This document shows, piece by piece, positions 33,057-45,086 of a stretch of 64,000 nt of DNA. The notes below the pieces were generated by a model. That model had not been told where the DNA came from. It worked only from the letters and a program-made list of their open reading frames with translations, and did not search any database. Each line of letters starts with the position of its first letter. Positions within the stretch are counted from its first letter, which is position 1. The stretch is taken from the NCBI GenBank assembly GCA_022495995.1, contig JAFEMH010000929.1, positions 124,001 to 188,000 on the forward strand, written 5' to 3'. Position numbers and translations under genes: made by a program. The DNA comes from Adenophora triphylla var. japonica (taxonomy: Eukaryota; Streptophyta; Magnoliopsida; Asterales; Campanulaceae).

Positions 33057-35732
33057 AAGTCCCCAAGACTAGTGAGCATTATTGCCTAGATTCTGGGGCA
33101 GCTGGGGCTCTTTTCTTTGACAAGCACTGCTTGGAGACTGGGCCTGACGAAGATAATAAAGGCGGGGTCTGCTACCTGCAGGATTTGGAATCCTTGTCCA
33201 AAATTGTCATTTGAGGGGCAATCCTCACAATCAAAATATGATCACTTGATTATTGTATCCTGCAGGGGGAAAACACAACACTCAAGACAATTTGCACTTT
33301 ATTTGACTTTTTGCTTATGCATTATTAATCTTTTGTTGCACAAGTTCATCTCAGCTGGGGAGAATAGGAAGTAGGGATTTGGCACGGCTTGACAAGCAAA
33401 TATGTCTGTATCAGTTGCTCTATTAAGGGATTGAAAGTGTTTATAACGGGGTGGACCCTCTCCCATGAGGTGGGAAAATAAAATGGCGCAGCTAGACAAG
33501 TCGGGGACGCTTCCGGGAGTACAGATTGCAGCATGTCCATTTCTAGTGAGGACAAAGTATATCGCGTGCCTGAGACAGCAAGCAGCAGAGAATGTGCAGA
33601 GAACGATCCCGGGTTGGCAAAGCCCCAGTTGACAGTGCAAAGCAAACCTGGAGGGAAATCTGGTAAGGAGAGTCGGAGGGATACCTTAACCAAAGTCCCA
33701 GCTTGAGGAAATTCCATGCAGCTTCATTGCAGACAGAGTCATCTTACGGCCAAAGAGGCAACCCATCATTTTAAACCACAGTCAATCAGTCGAGGGTGGA
33801 AAATGAATCCCGATTTCGTGTATGACACTCTCGCTTTAGGTTTGACTCTTTTGAGAGAGTATAAGCGCAACAAGGTGTGGGGAAAGTGTATGGAAGCCCC
33901 TGCTGACCGAAAATAGTGTTTAGCTCTATCTTCCTATTATGTAGAAAGAGAAGACTTGTCGAGACACTTGAAAACTTGTCTTATTCGTGATGATCACAAA
34001 GCTTCTTAAAACCCTTTATTGATGTTCGGGTTATTCAACCACCAAAGCCGACATGAACAAATATTTCAATTAATCCCAAGGAGAAAACCCACTGATATCG
34101 AGAATCAAACTTGGAAAGAGGGAACGAAGGATCTGTATATAGGTACGGCCCTTACTCAGACCAGATTTTCTGAGATTTGTTTGTGATTTCGACTGGACCA
34201 GTTATGGTTGCCTACGTTCCCCTCCTTGGGAGGAGCTCAGGTCGCCGTAGTTCGGGCTTATCCCGAATGAAGAGAATGAACGGTGAAATTAGGGGATCTG
34301 AGGACCTTCGAGAATTTTTGAGAATCGAAAGAACATGTCCTCTTGGAGTGTCGATGGGAGACACGGATGTGAAGCCCCAGTGGGATGTCCACGGCAAGTG
34401 TTTGTAGAGGAGAAATGAAATATGCTCACATGCAACGTCGAATGGACAGACAGAATTTGCACAATCTTCGTTTGAGGGTCCTTTGAGCTGGGATGGACTT
34501 GGCTCCTCTTTAAGCACCAACTTGTTTTAGATCTCGACGATATTGGAATGAAACTGCTATCCGGTAGGAACTGCGACTGGGCTTCGGGATTTCGATCGGT
34601 CTTCGGGTGATTTGGAAAATCATGACCTCTTAAAACGAGAGGTCGGCTAGGCCTTTTGCTGATTGAACCTCTAAAGATGAGAGGTTGCTTTTGGGTATGT
34701 GTTTGGGATTTCTAAGCTGAGGGAATTGATTTGCTTCTTTAATGCCTCTAAGAATGAGAGGTCAATCTTTTGGTCAAGGTCAAAAGTAATGGTATTGGGA
34801 ATGTCCTCTAAAATCGAGAGGACGGCTCGGGATCGGTTAGAGGTAATGGTGAGGGGACATCCGTGCTGTCTCTTTATTCGCTCTGAGACTCCTCTTGAGT
34901 AACGACCGAATCTTTTGACTTTCGCTTCTGAGAGGATCGCTGGGGACTAGGCTCTCTTTCTTTTCTCTTTTTCTTTCCCCTTTTTTATTCTTTTTTTTTA
35001 TATTTTTTTGTATTTTTGTCTCACTTTTTCTTTTTAAAATTTGTTTTGAGAGGATAATATCAGCTAGTCCCTAGGATGGATCATTGCTTTTCGCAGTTCT
35101 TGAACTTGGAACGGGTCGATCTTCTTTTGAATCACGGGAGCCTCAAGGATAGTCCCTCTTCTTCTGGCGATGGCTAAATGGGTTTCAAAAATGTGTCGAT
35201 CTTGAACCTAAGGGGTATTGTTTAGAGAGGGTACGGTAATAGTTTTCCTAAGGGTGAAGGTTTCAACCGCAGTCCCTACCGGATGATCCGAACGAGATTA
35301 AGTCTTCGTTTGCTTGCTTAAGCTTACTCTGAGAAAGATCCGTGCAAATTCATCGAACAATGAGATGGTGAGGACGAAGGAAGATATGTGAGCACAGGGG
35401 ATGCGAGATGGGGAGTTGGTAAGCCCCACTTTGGGAAGGATATCAGTCGATTTTCTCACTCTAATCAATTCAAACATTAGCCATTTCAAAGCGTTGGTCG
35501 GTGAGCAGCACAAGTGATCATTTGGAATAAGACAATTTCAATTGAGTGTAACGTAGGTGTGCAAGTAATGTCTCGAGTCTAGTAAGAATAGAAACAAAGA
35601 TTTTTATTACTGCAATAAAAAGACTCATTACATGGACTTGACAGACTCATGACCTCATAAAAGACACTCTAGAACCTATGACGCTGACTGGTTGGCTTCT
35701 TCGGATGGGATGTCCTCTGGATTCTGCTGATA
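33057..35732 (-). other. Non-coding interior of element D where pol would be
   Basis: 2.7 kb without a recognisable gene; ORFs are at most 123 codons and match nothing I know. It holds the type II two-stem motif at 34206-34254. Four short hairpins of the form CCTCTNAAANNGAGAGG lie at about 34626, 34667, 34743 and 34803, and there is a T-rich tract at 34960-35040. Pol appears to have been lost and replaced by unrelated sequence. Confidence 0.55.
34206..34254 (-). promoter_or_regulatory. Conserved two-stem motif, type II (element D)
   Basis: CTACG (34212-34216) with CGTAG (34246-34250) outside and CCTCC (34221-34225) with GGAGG (34229-34233) inside. Flanks GGTTGCCTACGTTCCCC and CTCAGGTCG match the copies at the pol end of A and B. 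It therefore probably marks the former pol end in D. Confidence 0.6.
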
Positions 35733-37628
35733 TCACTGAAGAAGATCGGGGACAACATTGGGGCGAGCCTTCTCAACCTTTCCATCATCAACAAGTCTTT
35801 GGATGGCCTTCTTCAAGGGGACGCAGTCATTGGTAATGTGGCCCGGATACTGGTGATATTGGCAATATTTGCTACGATCCAAGTCCGGATTGGGTTTGAT
35901 GGGGTTGTAGTTATCAAGTGGCCTGATCATTCCCTGTCGAACCAATCCGTTGAAGGCCTCTTCGGTTGTCATTCCGAGATCATCAAATTGATACTGCTTA
36001 CGGGGTGGAAACTGCTGCTTCTTCTGGTCCCTTACCTGTAGATTATTGACACTGTTGTCGATGGACATCTCTTTTACTTTGGGGGCCGTTGGACTTGCCG
36101 CTCTGTGTCGAAATCCACCATTATTGCCAACATTGGTGTTTGATGCAAGGTTAAAGAGTCTGTCTTCGCTGCGGGCTCCCATGCCTACCATTTCCCTCAA
36201 GTCAGGATACCAACCACTTCCGATAGCTTCACGGAGGACTGGCTTCACACACGATAGAAAGATGTCCTTTTGATCCTGCAGCGGTATTGACTCAGAGAGT
36301 TCATTCAGCTTAGCGTTCCACATCATGTAGAACTCGGTGATTGACTCATCCTGTTTCTGAATTGTACCGACCAAGTCATCCCTAGTTGTGCGCCATTCAA
36401 GGTTTCCACGGTACTTTTCAAGAAGGGCTTCAGTGATTTGATTCCAGGTAGCTCGAGCTTCCGACTTAAGAGCTAGAAACCATGTCAATGCAGGACCTTT
36501 AAGCGTTAGATGAAAGTGCTGAGCCATAAACTCGGGAGTACAACCCATCGCCCCCATAGTCATCACATATGTGTCTACATGAGTTTTCGGGCATGTCGAG
36601 CCATCAAATTATATCTTGGGCATCTTGAACTTATAAGGGAGAGGCTCTACTTGCCTTGGGTCAACAACCTTAAGTCCACTTGATCCTGCCGTCAACTTGT
36701 CAATTTGCTGCTGCATCTGTTTTAATAACGCAATCACCTCTGGGGTCATCCCCGGGAGTTGAGGAATAGAGGGAGCGGCAATTGAATAAGGCTCAAAGCT
36801 GGCTGATTGGAAGAGAGGTGGCTGAACTGACCCAAGTGCTGGAGCTGGCAAATGATTAAACTGACCGGTCGGGGAAGCACTGACAGGCACGTAAGGAGTT
36901 GGCCCCGGATGTAGCATAGTTGATGAACCCAATCTAAAAGTTGAACCCATCAACGACTGAGACTGATATCCCTGAGATTGAGGCTGGCTAACAGGACATT
37001 GCAGAAATCCACCTTGGTTGAACTAATTCTGGGAGTAAGGGCGCTGATTCTGATATGGGGCATTACCCTGGAAATGATGACCATGAAACGGAGCCTGATG
37101 ATACTGGGAGCTTGGAAATAACAAGCCTTGACTGTTCGAAAGCTGGGATCCAAATTGGTCTAGAGGCACGGAAGCATTGGGGATTGGCGAGGAGGTCAAA
37201 TCATGGAAGGCCGACTGTGGTCCACCAAAACCAACCTGAGGGTTCATCGGTAGCCCCTGATTCTGAGCATAACTGAACTGTGCACCCTGACTCTGAGGCT
37301 GAAAAGGGAGAGACACATTCCCGGCTCCTATATCAGTGTCATTAACCTCGGTAATCTCTTCATAAGATCCATCCGCCCGACGAATCACAACAATCCCTCG
37401 AATACTTATTGCTTCCACAAACCTAGCATGCGTTTCGTCCTCTCTAGCCTTAGCAGCTTGTCCTTGAGCCAGTGCAGCTTGGGCAAGCCATCGAGCTTCA
37501 CGCTCACGGACTAGAGCAGCCTCCAAATTAGCTCTCATCTGCTCCATAGACAGATCATGCATGCCTTGTTGACCCGCGACAGATGAATCCCCATATTGAG
37601 TGGTCATACCCTTTTCCGCACTAGACAT
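35733..37628 (-). pseudogene. gag: Gag of element D (one frame, two nonsense codons)
   Basis: Gag builds the particle and packages the RNA. From the ATG at 37628-37626 a single frame of about 631 residues runs to the stop at 35733-35735. It is broken only by stops at 37023-37025 and 36609-36611; all three open parts are in the same frame. The N-terminus is Gln/Pro-rich with a coiled-coil-like stretch (MRANLEAALVREREARWLAQ). The capsid (gypsy retrotrans_gag) shows FMAQHFHLTLKGPALTWFLA, WNQITEALLEKYRGN and MWNAKLNELSESIPLQDQKD. The nucleocapsid is the Tat-type CQYHQYPGHITNDC. No protease follows. This is the best-preserved gag in the window. Confidence 0.92.
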
Positions 37629-38939
37629 CTCTGACTGAATTGGATGCGAATTCTGCTAAAATTGCAACTGCCTCAAGACGCAAACTAAACGAACACCGGG
37701 AATCAGATCAAGCACCCAACTTGCCTTATCTGGAGAGGAAAGAGCGTGTATAAGGAGGAGGGTAGAGAACTTTGAGATGATATGGGAGAGGGAAGAGCGG
37801 GAAAGGAGACAGACTCGTGCAACACTTTATTAATCTTCAAGTAGAAATCGGTGTCATTTAAGTCCTATGAACGGTTGGGAAAGGCTAATCCTTTATTTCA
37901 CACAATCTAGACCTCGAGGGAACCTATGGACACATCATCCAAAAATACACCGAATGTATTGGTTCAAAATTAATAATAGGCAATAGTACCTAAACAAAAC
38001 CAAAGCATTTATGGGACGGACGAGCAGCCCCAATTTCTGGAGAAATTTGGGCAGCATAACGGGTATTCCTGAAGAATTTCAAGGAAAAATCCGGCATGAC
38101 CTCTCGTCGGTGCATGTTGACAAAGCGGCATGATCTCTCGTTAGAACATGTCATGGGAGCGACATGTCCTCTCGTAAAACCATGTTGCGATGGCAACAAG
38201 CCCACACGTGCTAGGTTTTGGGGTAGGTACGAAAGTCTATTAAGAATTTTGAAACAATATATTTTAGTGTATTTGAAAATGTCGTGTCAAAACCAACTGT
38301 TTTGGGTAAGGTTAAATATGTGGTGCCACCTATAACGCGCTAGGGGGATAGGTTTGACATTAGGCGCTCAAGTGTAGGCGAATATTATCAACGTCCGCGA
38401 TGCCGTCAATCGCACCCGAGGGTTCTAGATCTACGTGAAGTAGTGTGCGGGATGGCTATGTTCCTTTATTTGAGAAAAATGATTTTTTTTTATATATTTT
38501 TTATTTTGAAAAGGGGGTGATAAAAGAAAATAACACACACACCACACACAGTACAATAATCAAGGATCAATAATCCGATCACGGGGACTGCCCACAACCA
38601 TAACCTGCACCAAAGAGATATAATCCTGCTGAGTGGCACCTTCTGTCGCGCTACACAGGACATCAAAGGTACGCTTTGTCACGTGACAGAAGGAGTCACA
38701 TTGCCAGAACCCTGAACAAAAGCAGCATAAACAGCCCCAGCCCCCAAGCACAATGCCATATCTCAGCCCTAGCACCAACACAAACAAAGAGGGACACAAA
38801 GGGGGAACATGAATAAAGCAAAGCAATAAAATGCATTTTAGGCACATAGAATGTCACACAACCAAGCACACACAAATGAATGAAATGAACGTTGAACAAT
38901 AACGAAAGTTTGACCCACTTTTGAAAACCAAGTTTCAAA
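37629..38939 (-). other. Untranslated leader of element D
   Basis: 1.3 kb between primer-binding site and gag, no gene. It includes the perfect palindrome TGTCACGTGACA (38677-38688), a CATGACCTCTCG/GACATGTCCTCTCG repeat at 38095-38175 and an A/C-rich tract at 38530-38552. Confidence 0.65.
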
Positions 38940-38957
38940 TCCCCAGCAGAGTCGCCA
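38940..38957 (-). other. Primer-binding site of element D
   Basis: Minus strand TGGCGACTCTGCTGGGGA, one base from the LTR end; the Tat/Ogre-type site in undamaged form. Confidence 0.88.
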
Positions 38958-38958
38958 C

Positions 38959-41005
38959 TGAATGTGCGCTCGCCAAAAAAATAAAGGAGTCGCCATGCCA
39001 TTTTTAGAGGAAACATTGAAAACCTTTTTAAGAGAGAAAATGGGTCAGGGGGTCAGGTTACGTGTTGGGAAGAACCGAGAGTTCACCCAACACGCCTCAT
39101 CCGTAGACGAGTCTTTCTATGTTCAACATTCAATTCATTCAAAAGTGTGTGCAAAATGTGTATGACAAGATATGTATTAAAATGCATAAGAGTGCTTTGT
39201 TTTATTACTCGACAAGGGGAAGTACAATTTGTTAGCCATTTGCCATGGGAGGCCACATCCCATTTACAACTAAGAGAACAACACTTACAACTGAAATGGA
39301 ACCTGCTGTAGATGACTCATTGTGTCGCGTGACACAGGATCTGAGGGATTAAATGTGTCGCGTGACACAACAAAGCAATCTGCAGAGGTTTTACAAAACC
39401 ACACTGCAGCAACACCAAATGATCACAAAACCATGATACCACATAATATGAACACAAGGATCAATATTTACAACTGAAATAATAGTCTCTGCAGAGGTCT
39501 ACTTGTGTCGTGTGACAAAGGACTCCAAATGTCCAATTGTGTCGCGTGACACAGGTTAACCATATGCAGAGACCTTACACTTTTGAAATCAGATCCAACA
39601 GAGGCCAAATTAAATCAACAACATCCAAACAATTCAAAAACCAATGAATTCACAATGGATTGACCAAGGGGATGTGGATATAGGGAGATCCACACTCCCT
39701 TGGCCAATAAACAACAAATACCACAAAATCACATAACGAATACCAATTACATCCAACCAAACTAATTAAACAGAGGAATGGCAATTGGGACTTGATAATT
39801 GAGGACTCTAAACTGTAAATAAATGAGAGAGATAGAAACGGATCGTTACTCTCGTAGTCCACGAATTCTATACCACGTTAGGTATCGAATTCTTCAATTC
39901 AGCTTTGGAACGAAACGAGCACAAATCCCAGGTTGAGTAGCTTGGCAGTTTCAAATGCGTGGAACAAACTAGGCTCTGGAACAGAACAGGGGAAGCAATT
40001 TGGCCGGTGAATGAGTTTAACGATGGCAGAGAACGGCAAAGAAATTGAGGTTGGAGTTGGATCGGCGTTGGCTTGGTTCGGCTGTGAGGGAAATTGGATG
40101 AGGCTTCGGAGCTGTGAACGGGGAAGGAGGTGATCGGTTTTGGAAGGAAATTGAGAGATGGTAGAAGCGGTTGTGGTTGTAACCGGAGAAGACGGTGGGG
40201 ATGTCGCCAGCTGATTGGGAGAGAAGGAGCTCAGTCGTTGCGATTGAAATTGGAGGAGTTGATGAGGCGGCGGCTGTGATGGAGATTGAGGAAGAGGGAG
40301 GTGATTTAAGGAGGTAAGGCTGGTGAAGATGGCGATTGAGGGGCTGGTTTTGGGATCGCAGGCGAATGGTTTAGGAATGAGGATTGGTGAGGAAGACGAT
40401 GGAATTGGAGGGAGTGTTAATTAATGGTGGGTTTTGGTCACCGGGGAGAGGTATGGAGGTGAGGACCGGTAATGGAGGTTGAGGAGTTGGGTTGATGAAG
40501 GTTGAGAGGGAAATTCGTTGGAGAAGACGATCTAAGGGTAGAAATGGCAATTTTTGTTTAGAGAGAGAAAGGGTGCATTAAGAGAGAGAAAGAGAGAGAT
40601 TGTGAGAAGTCTCTGTGTGTTGTGTGAGAGGCCCTTTCCAAAATGAACGAATTTGGTATTTATAACGCTGATTGGAAAATGTTTTATTTAGTCGCACGAC
40701 CCAACGCTTCCAATTTCCATGCTTCAAGTTGTCGCACGACTGGCCACGTCCATAACCATTTCTGGTGCCAAAACCTGCTTCTGGAACATTCCGGGTTAAT
40801 TCTTTGAAAGCTCTAAGCAGTTAATTCCCTGTAGGTCCTTTTTGTCCGGGAAAAATACTAAAAAATACTTTCTTCGCAGGAAACTCATAAAATGTTTTCG
40901 GAAGTCTCGGAACGGACCGGAAATTTACCAAAATGCCCCTTAGTGCAATTTTATCATTTAAAATGCACCTAAAAAGGGATCGCGAATTGGATTGGCGTAC
41001 TCACA
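38959..41005 (-). repeat. 5' LTR of element D (2,047 bp)
   Basis: Minus strand TGTGAGTACGCC (41005) to CACATTCA (38959). Relative to the other LTR it lacks about 50 bp near 39807. TATA box at 40664-40657; GTCGCACGAC at 40691-40700 and 40731-40740. Confidence 0.95.
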
Positions 41006-41337
41006 GTGATTTCAAATGAGATTTGACCCAAGGCATAAATGAGATTTAAAACATATTTTTGACATATGATGTCTAAGGAAATCTCATAAAAGATCTAAGA
41101 GTCATATAGTGATATAATTGATGTTTCTACCTAAATAGATTGATTTTGGGCATTGACTCAGTTAAACCAAAATCAAGTGAAATATGGATCATTGCCTACT
41201 ATAATTATATGATACATGTTTTGTATTTGAAGGTGTATAATTTACTGGGAGTATTTATGAAATACATTATTTGCTCTTAGATGATAAATGTGTTGATATT
41301 GATATATGCTTATATTGTTTGCATATTTTATTGTAGA

Positions 41338-43110
41338 ATGGCTAATCACAATAATTAACCCATGTCACTGCGATCAGTCTTTGAGAAGGACAAGCTTGAA
41401 GAGAGCGGTATAAACTATTCTGATTGGATCAGAAGCCTTAGAATTGTTCTAAAGCAAGAGAAGAAACTGTACGTTCTCGATGAACCCATTTCACCTCAAC
41501 CTGCTGCAAATGCTTCTAGGGCAGATAGGGATGCACATAAGAAACATAATGATGATTCTACAGATGTTGCATGCCTTATGCTTGCCACTATGTCTAAGGC
41601 TCTTCAGAAGGACCTTGAGCACATAGATACATCATTTGATCTTGCGGAGCGCTTAAAGGAAATGTTCCAAGTGCAAGCAAGAAATGAGCGGTTTGATGTG
41701 GTTAAGGCCTTAACTGCATACAAGATGCAAGAGGGGCAATCGGTGGGAGCTTATGTCCTTAAGATGAAGGGTCACATTGAGCGTCTCGAAAGGCTTGGTA
41801 ATTCGATGAGTTTGGAACTCGCCACGAATTTGATATTGAATTCGTTGCCTGAAAGTTATGGTCATTTCATTATGCACTATCACATGACTGGCACGGATAA
41901 GAATCTCTCAAAATTGCATGCGATGCTTAAGACCGCAGAGAAGAATATCAAGAAGCCCCGAACCGATACTGTGTTAATGGTTAACAAAGGCAAAGGGTTC
42001 AAGAAAGATGGCAAAGTTAAAGCAAGTGTTGCTAAACCTAAGGCAAAAGTTGCCGTTGCCGCAGAGGCTCCCATAGTGTCTCAAAAAAATGCGGTTTGCT
42101 ACCATTGCCAAGAGGTTGGTCATTGGAAGCGCAACTGCAAGGCTTACAAGGAAGGCCTAAAGGCGAAGAAGGGCAATACGATTGCTTCTGATTCAGGTAT
42201 CTATATGATAGATATTTTCCTTTCTGTTTCTAGTTCATGGGTATTAGATACCGGATGTGGATCTCACATTTGTTTAAATGTGCAGGTTCTAAGGAATAGA
42301 AAGCTACTCAAACAAGGTGAAGTTGACCTATGTGTGGGGAATGGAGCAAGAGTTGCTGCATTAGCCATAGGGACATATGATGTAACTTTACCTAATGGCT
42401 TAGTACTTGTTTTGAACAATTGTTACTATGTTCTGGATTTGAGTAGGAATATTATTTCTGTTTCTTTTTTGTATAATGAAGGGTATAATTTTCTTATTAA
42501 GAATAAGAAGTTTTATATTTATTTAAATGATATTCTTTATGGTATTGCAAATTTATATAATGGCATTTATGTTCTTGTTGTTGATGAGAAACAAAATAGT
42601 GTTGAAAATGTTTATCATGTGGACAAGAAGTCTAAATCGAATGACGTGAACAACTCGTTCGTGTGGCATTGCCAGCTTGATCATATAAACGAGAAACGCA
42701 TTTCTAAACTCCATAAAGATGGAATGTTAGACTCACATGATTATGAATCATATGAGATATGCGAATCTTGTTTATTGGGAAATATGACCAAACCATACTA
42801 CACTAAGAGTAGTGAAAGGGCTAGTGACTTATTGGGCTTAATACATACTGATGTATGCGGACCAATGAGCTGCATTGCTAGGGGAGAATTTCGGTATTTC
42901 ATTACATTCACCGATGACTTATCTAGATATGGCTATGTCTATCTGATGAAGTCCAAAAGTGAATCATTTGAGATGTTTAGAACATTTCAAAATGAAGTAC
43001 AAAATCAACTTGGCAAAACAATTAAAGCACTTCGATCCGATAGTGGTGGTGAGTATTTGAGCCAAGAGTTTGACAATCATCTAAAAATTGTGGAATTATT
43101 TCAGAGTTGA
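41338..43110 (+). pseudogene. pol: Copia-2 gag, protease and integrase N-terminal part
   Basis: The original start ATG is at 41338, but a stop follows after six codons (AAT AAT TAA, where copia-1 has AAC CAA). The open part from 41362 has 582 residues. Gag: NYSDWIRSLRIVLKQEKKLY and ESYGHFIMHYHMTGTDKNL. Nucleocapsid CYHCQEVGHWKRNC (residues 246-259). Protease WVLDTGCGSHIC (from residue 293). GAG-pre-integrase WHCQLDHINEKRISKLH (about 435). Integrase Zn region CESCLLGN, then HTDVCGPM (first Asp), FTDDLSRYGYVYLMKS and SDSGGEYLSQEF (second Asp). A frameshift near 43100 ends it. The active-site residues are kept better than in copia-1. Confidence 0.93.
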
Positions 43111-44015
43111 CTCCACCCGGAACGCCACAATTGAATGGTGTTTTCGAGAGGAGGAATAGAACCCTATTAGATATGATTCGTTCGATGATGAGTCAAGTAG
43201 ACCTTCTTATATACTTTTAGGGACATGCATTAGAGACCGTTGCGTTCACACTGAACAGAGTCCCTACTAAATCGGCTCCTAAGACCCCACATGAGATGTG
43301 GCATGGAAGAAAACCTAGTTTGTCTTTAATGAAGATTTGGGGTTGCAAAGCTTATGTGAAGAGACTTATCTCTGATAAGTTAGCACCTAAATATGACAAG
43401 GTTATTTTCGTTGATTACCCTAAGGAAACCAAAGGGTATTACTTTTACAACCGCGTTGAGAACAAAGTGTTTGTTGCTCAATATGGTACTTTTTTTTAGA
43501 AACAGTTTCTCAATAAAGCATCTAGTGAGAGTAAAATTGATCTTGAAGAAATTTAAGAACCCGAAAATAACATGGAACTGATAGTAGAGACTGAACCAAG
43601 TCCACAAGAAGTTGTGGAACCGGTTCAATGTCCACAAGTCCACTCTAGATCGGATAGGTTACAATCCGCACCCGAGAGATATGGGTTTCTCGTGTCGGAA
43701 CGTAATGAAGCAGTTTAGATCAAGAAGTTCATTAGTGACTTGGAAGTTGTTCCAAGTATCACTATTTCGGTGGAACTTTATTGTGACAATAATGGTGCTA
43801 TTGCCCAAGCAAAGGAACCAAGGTCACATCAGCGATCCAAACATATACTTAGACGTTTCCATCTCATTCGAGAGTTCATTGATCGGGGAGACGTTAAGAT
43901 ATGCAAAGTGTCAACCGATGATAACATTGGGGATCTGCTTATAAAGCCCCTCGCACAAGCTAAGCATGATGGTCATGTTAAGTCCATGGGTATTCGATAC
44001 ATAGATGGAGCCTAG
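43111..44015 (+). pseudogene. pol: Copia-2 integrase end and RNase H end; reverse transcriptase deleted
   Basis: LTPPGTPQLNGVFERRNRTL (integrase, catalytic Glu) follows the frameshift. Then come HEMWHGRKPSLSLMKIWGCK and KGYYFYNRVENKVFV with stops between. After PERYGFLVSERNEAV the text jumps straight to IKKFISDLEVVPSI and ELYCDNNGAIAQAKEPRSHQ, which is the end of RNase H. The intervening reverse transcriptase (YVDD) and first half of RNase H are gone, a loss of roughly 1.3-1.6 kb judged from usual copia lengths. The end is KSMGIRYIDGA and a stop at 44013. The missing part is present in copia-3 (58721-59345). Confidence 0.9.
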
Positions 44016-44029
44016 TGCAAGTGGGAGAT

Positions 44030-45086
44030 TGTTGGTGTAGTGTCCTAGGCTATAGTTATGTTTAAACTTGAACCGTTATGTATCATCTTTATCATTTATT
44101 ATAGATAAAGTTTTTTGGTTCATTATATGTTTGCATGTTTATTATATTGAACTGCGTCCCTAGTTGTTATGAACAACTAATATAAGTTGGTAATGGATAA
44201 TCATGGAGATGATTATATGCATGGAGATGCACATTACACTTATGGATACTTGCTAGAGAACAAGTATTGGACTTGACCTACTTATGAGATTTATGACATG
44301 GTCTGTTGTCATGATTAAATCTCATGATAGTCGTGTCATTGGAATCCTTAGTACCTGAGATTATCATCGTCTTCCACATGATGAACATTGCGTTTAATAT
44401 AGCCTAACACTATATTTAATCGGATAGCAATAAGGGCTATGTTAGCACGATTGGATTCATGTAGGGAAGAATGATAAGTCAAGATGGGATTTGTCTCTCT
44501 TATGAAGAGTGATGTTTGCTTGGGCCCCTCAATGAATAGTGTTGATGAAATGTGTGGCCACACTCAAGTGATGTGATAGAGATTAAATGCATTTGAATTA
44601 TCAACATATTCAGAATCAAGAAAGCATTGAACAAAATGAGTTGACATAGACCATGACTCATGTTCAATTGGACATCGTGGACAAAGGGATTGTGACATTT
44701 GATTATCAAGGAATCAAGCTTTGATGTTATATTTAATTGGGTGGACATAATGATTTGCTAGAAGTCACTTATGTCTTGTGAGGTTGATGTTTCAACTCAC
44801 TACCAACATAAAATATAATTCCTAAAGGGTCACACACAAAAGAACGGATTGAAAATGGCTAAAAGGGTGAATTCTGGGATCTAGGGATGACTTGTCCCCT
44901 ATGGCACGACTTGTGCTTGAAGGGATGACTCGTGCCCTATTGGCCCAAGTCGTGCCTTATGAAGGGACGACGGAATCAGAGAGCAATCCATTGGGGATGA
45001 CTCGTGGCCCAATTATTTGGCAACCTGATTTTTTGGCACGGTTGGTAGCGCGACACACTTGGCTATAAGGCACGACTCGTGCCAGC
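44030..45086 (+). repeat. 3' LTR of copia-2, cut by element B
   Basis: TGTTGGTGTAGTGTCC follows the polypurine tract AAGTGGGAGAT (44019-44029). It is homologous to the 5' LTR up to GGCACGACTCGTGCCAGC (45086), where element B begins. The last 600 bp or so are missing from the window. The palindrome cluster spans 44885-45086, and the insertion point of element B lies right in it. Confidence 0.93.

Larger units (their letters stand above)
29302..41005 (-). mobile_element. Element D: complete gag-only Tat-like LTR retrotransposon (11,704 bp)
   Basis: Flanked by the exact 5-bp duplication GTGAT (29297-29301, 41006-41010). LTRs are 38959-41005 (5') and 29302-31395 (3'). The minus-strand interior runs: primer-binding site, leader, gag (37628-35733), 2.7 kb without genes, tandem repeats, structured 3' UTR, polypurine tract. 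No pol or antisense gene is present, so it depends on enzymes from elsewhere. The host is the copia-2 leader, whose halves align with the uninterrupted copia-1 leader around 22240. The LTRs differ by scattered substitutions and one 47-bp net indel. Confidence 0.95.
27091..45086 (+). mobile_element. Copia-2: Ty1/copia retrotransposon, split by elements D and B
   Basis: Order: 5' LTR (27091-28753), primer-binding site, leader cut by element D (29302-41005), gag-pol (41338 to about 44015), polypurine tract, and a 3' LTR (from 44030) cut at 45086 by element B. Reverse transcriptase and part of RNase H are deleted (near 43705), so the element could move only with help. It is the same family as copia-1. 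The remainder of the 3' LTR is not in the window. Confidence 0.93.

Noticed and set aside
33117..33717. ORFs of 85-123 codons in element D interior
   Set aside because: No domain, overlapping on opposite strands, and not matched in other elements; chance ORFs.
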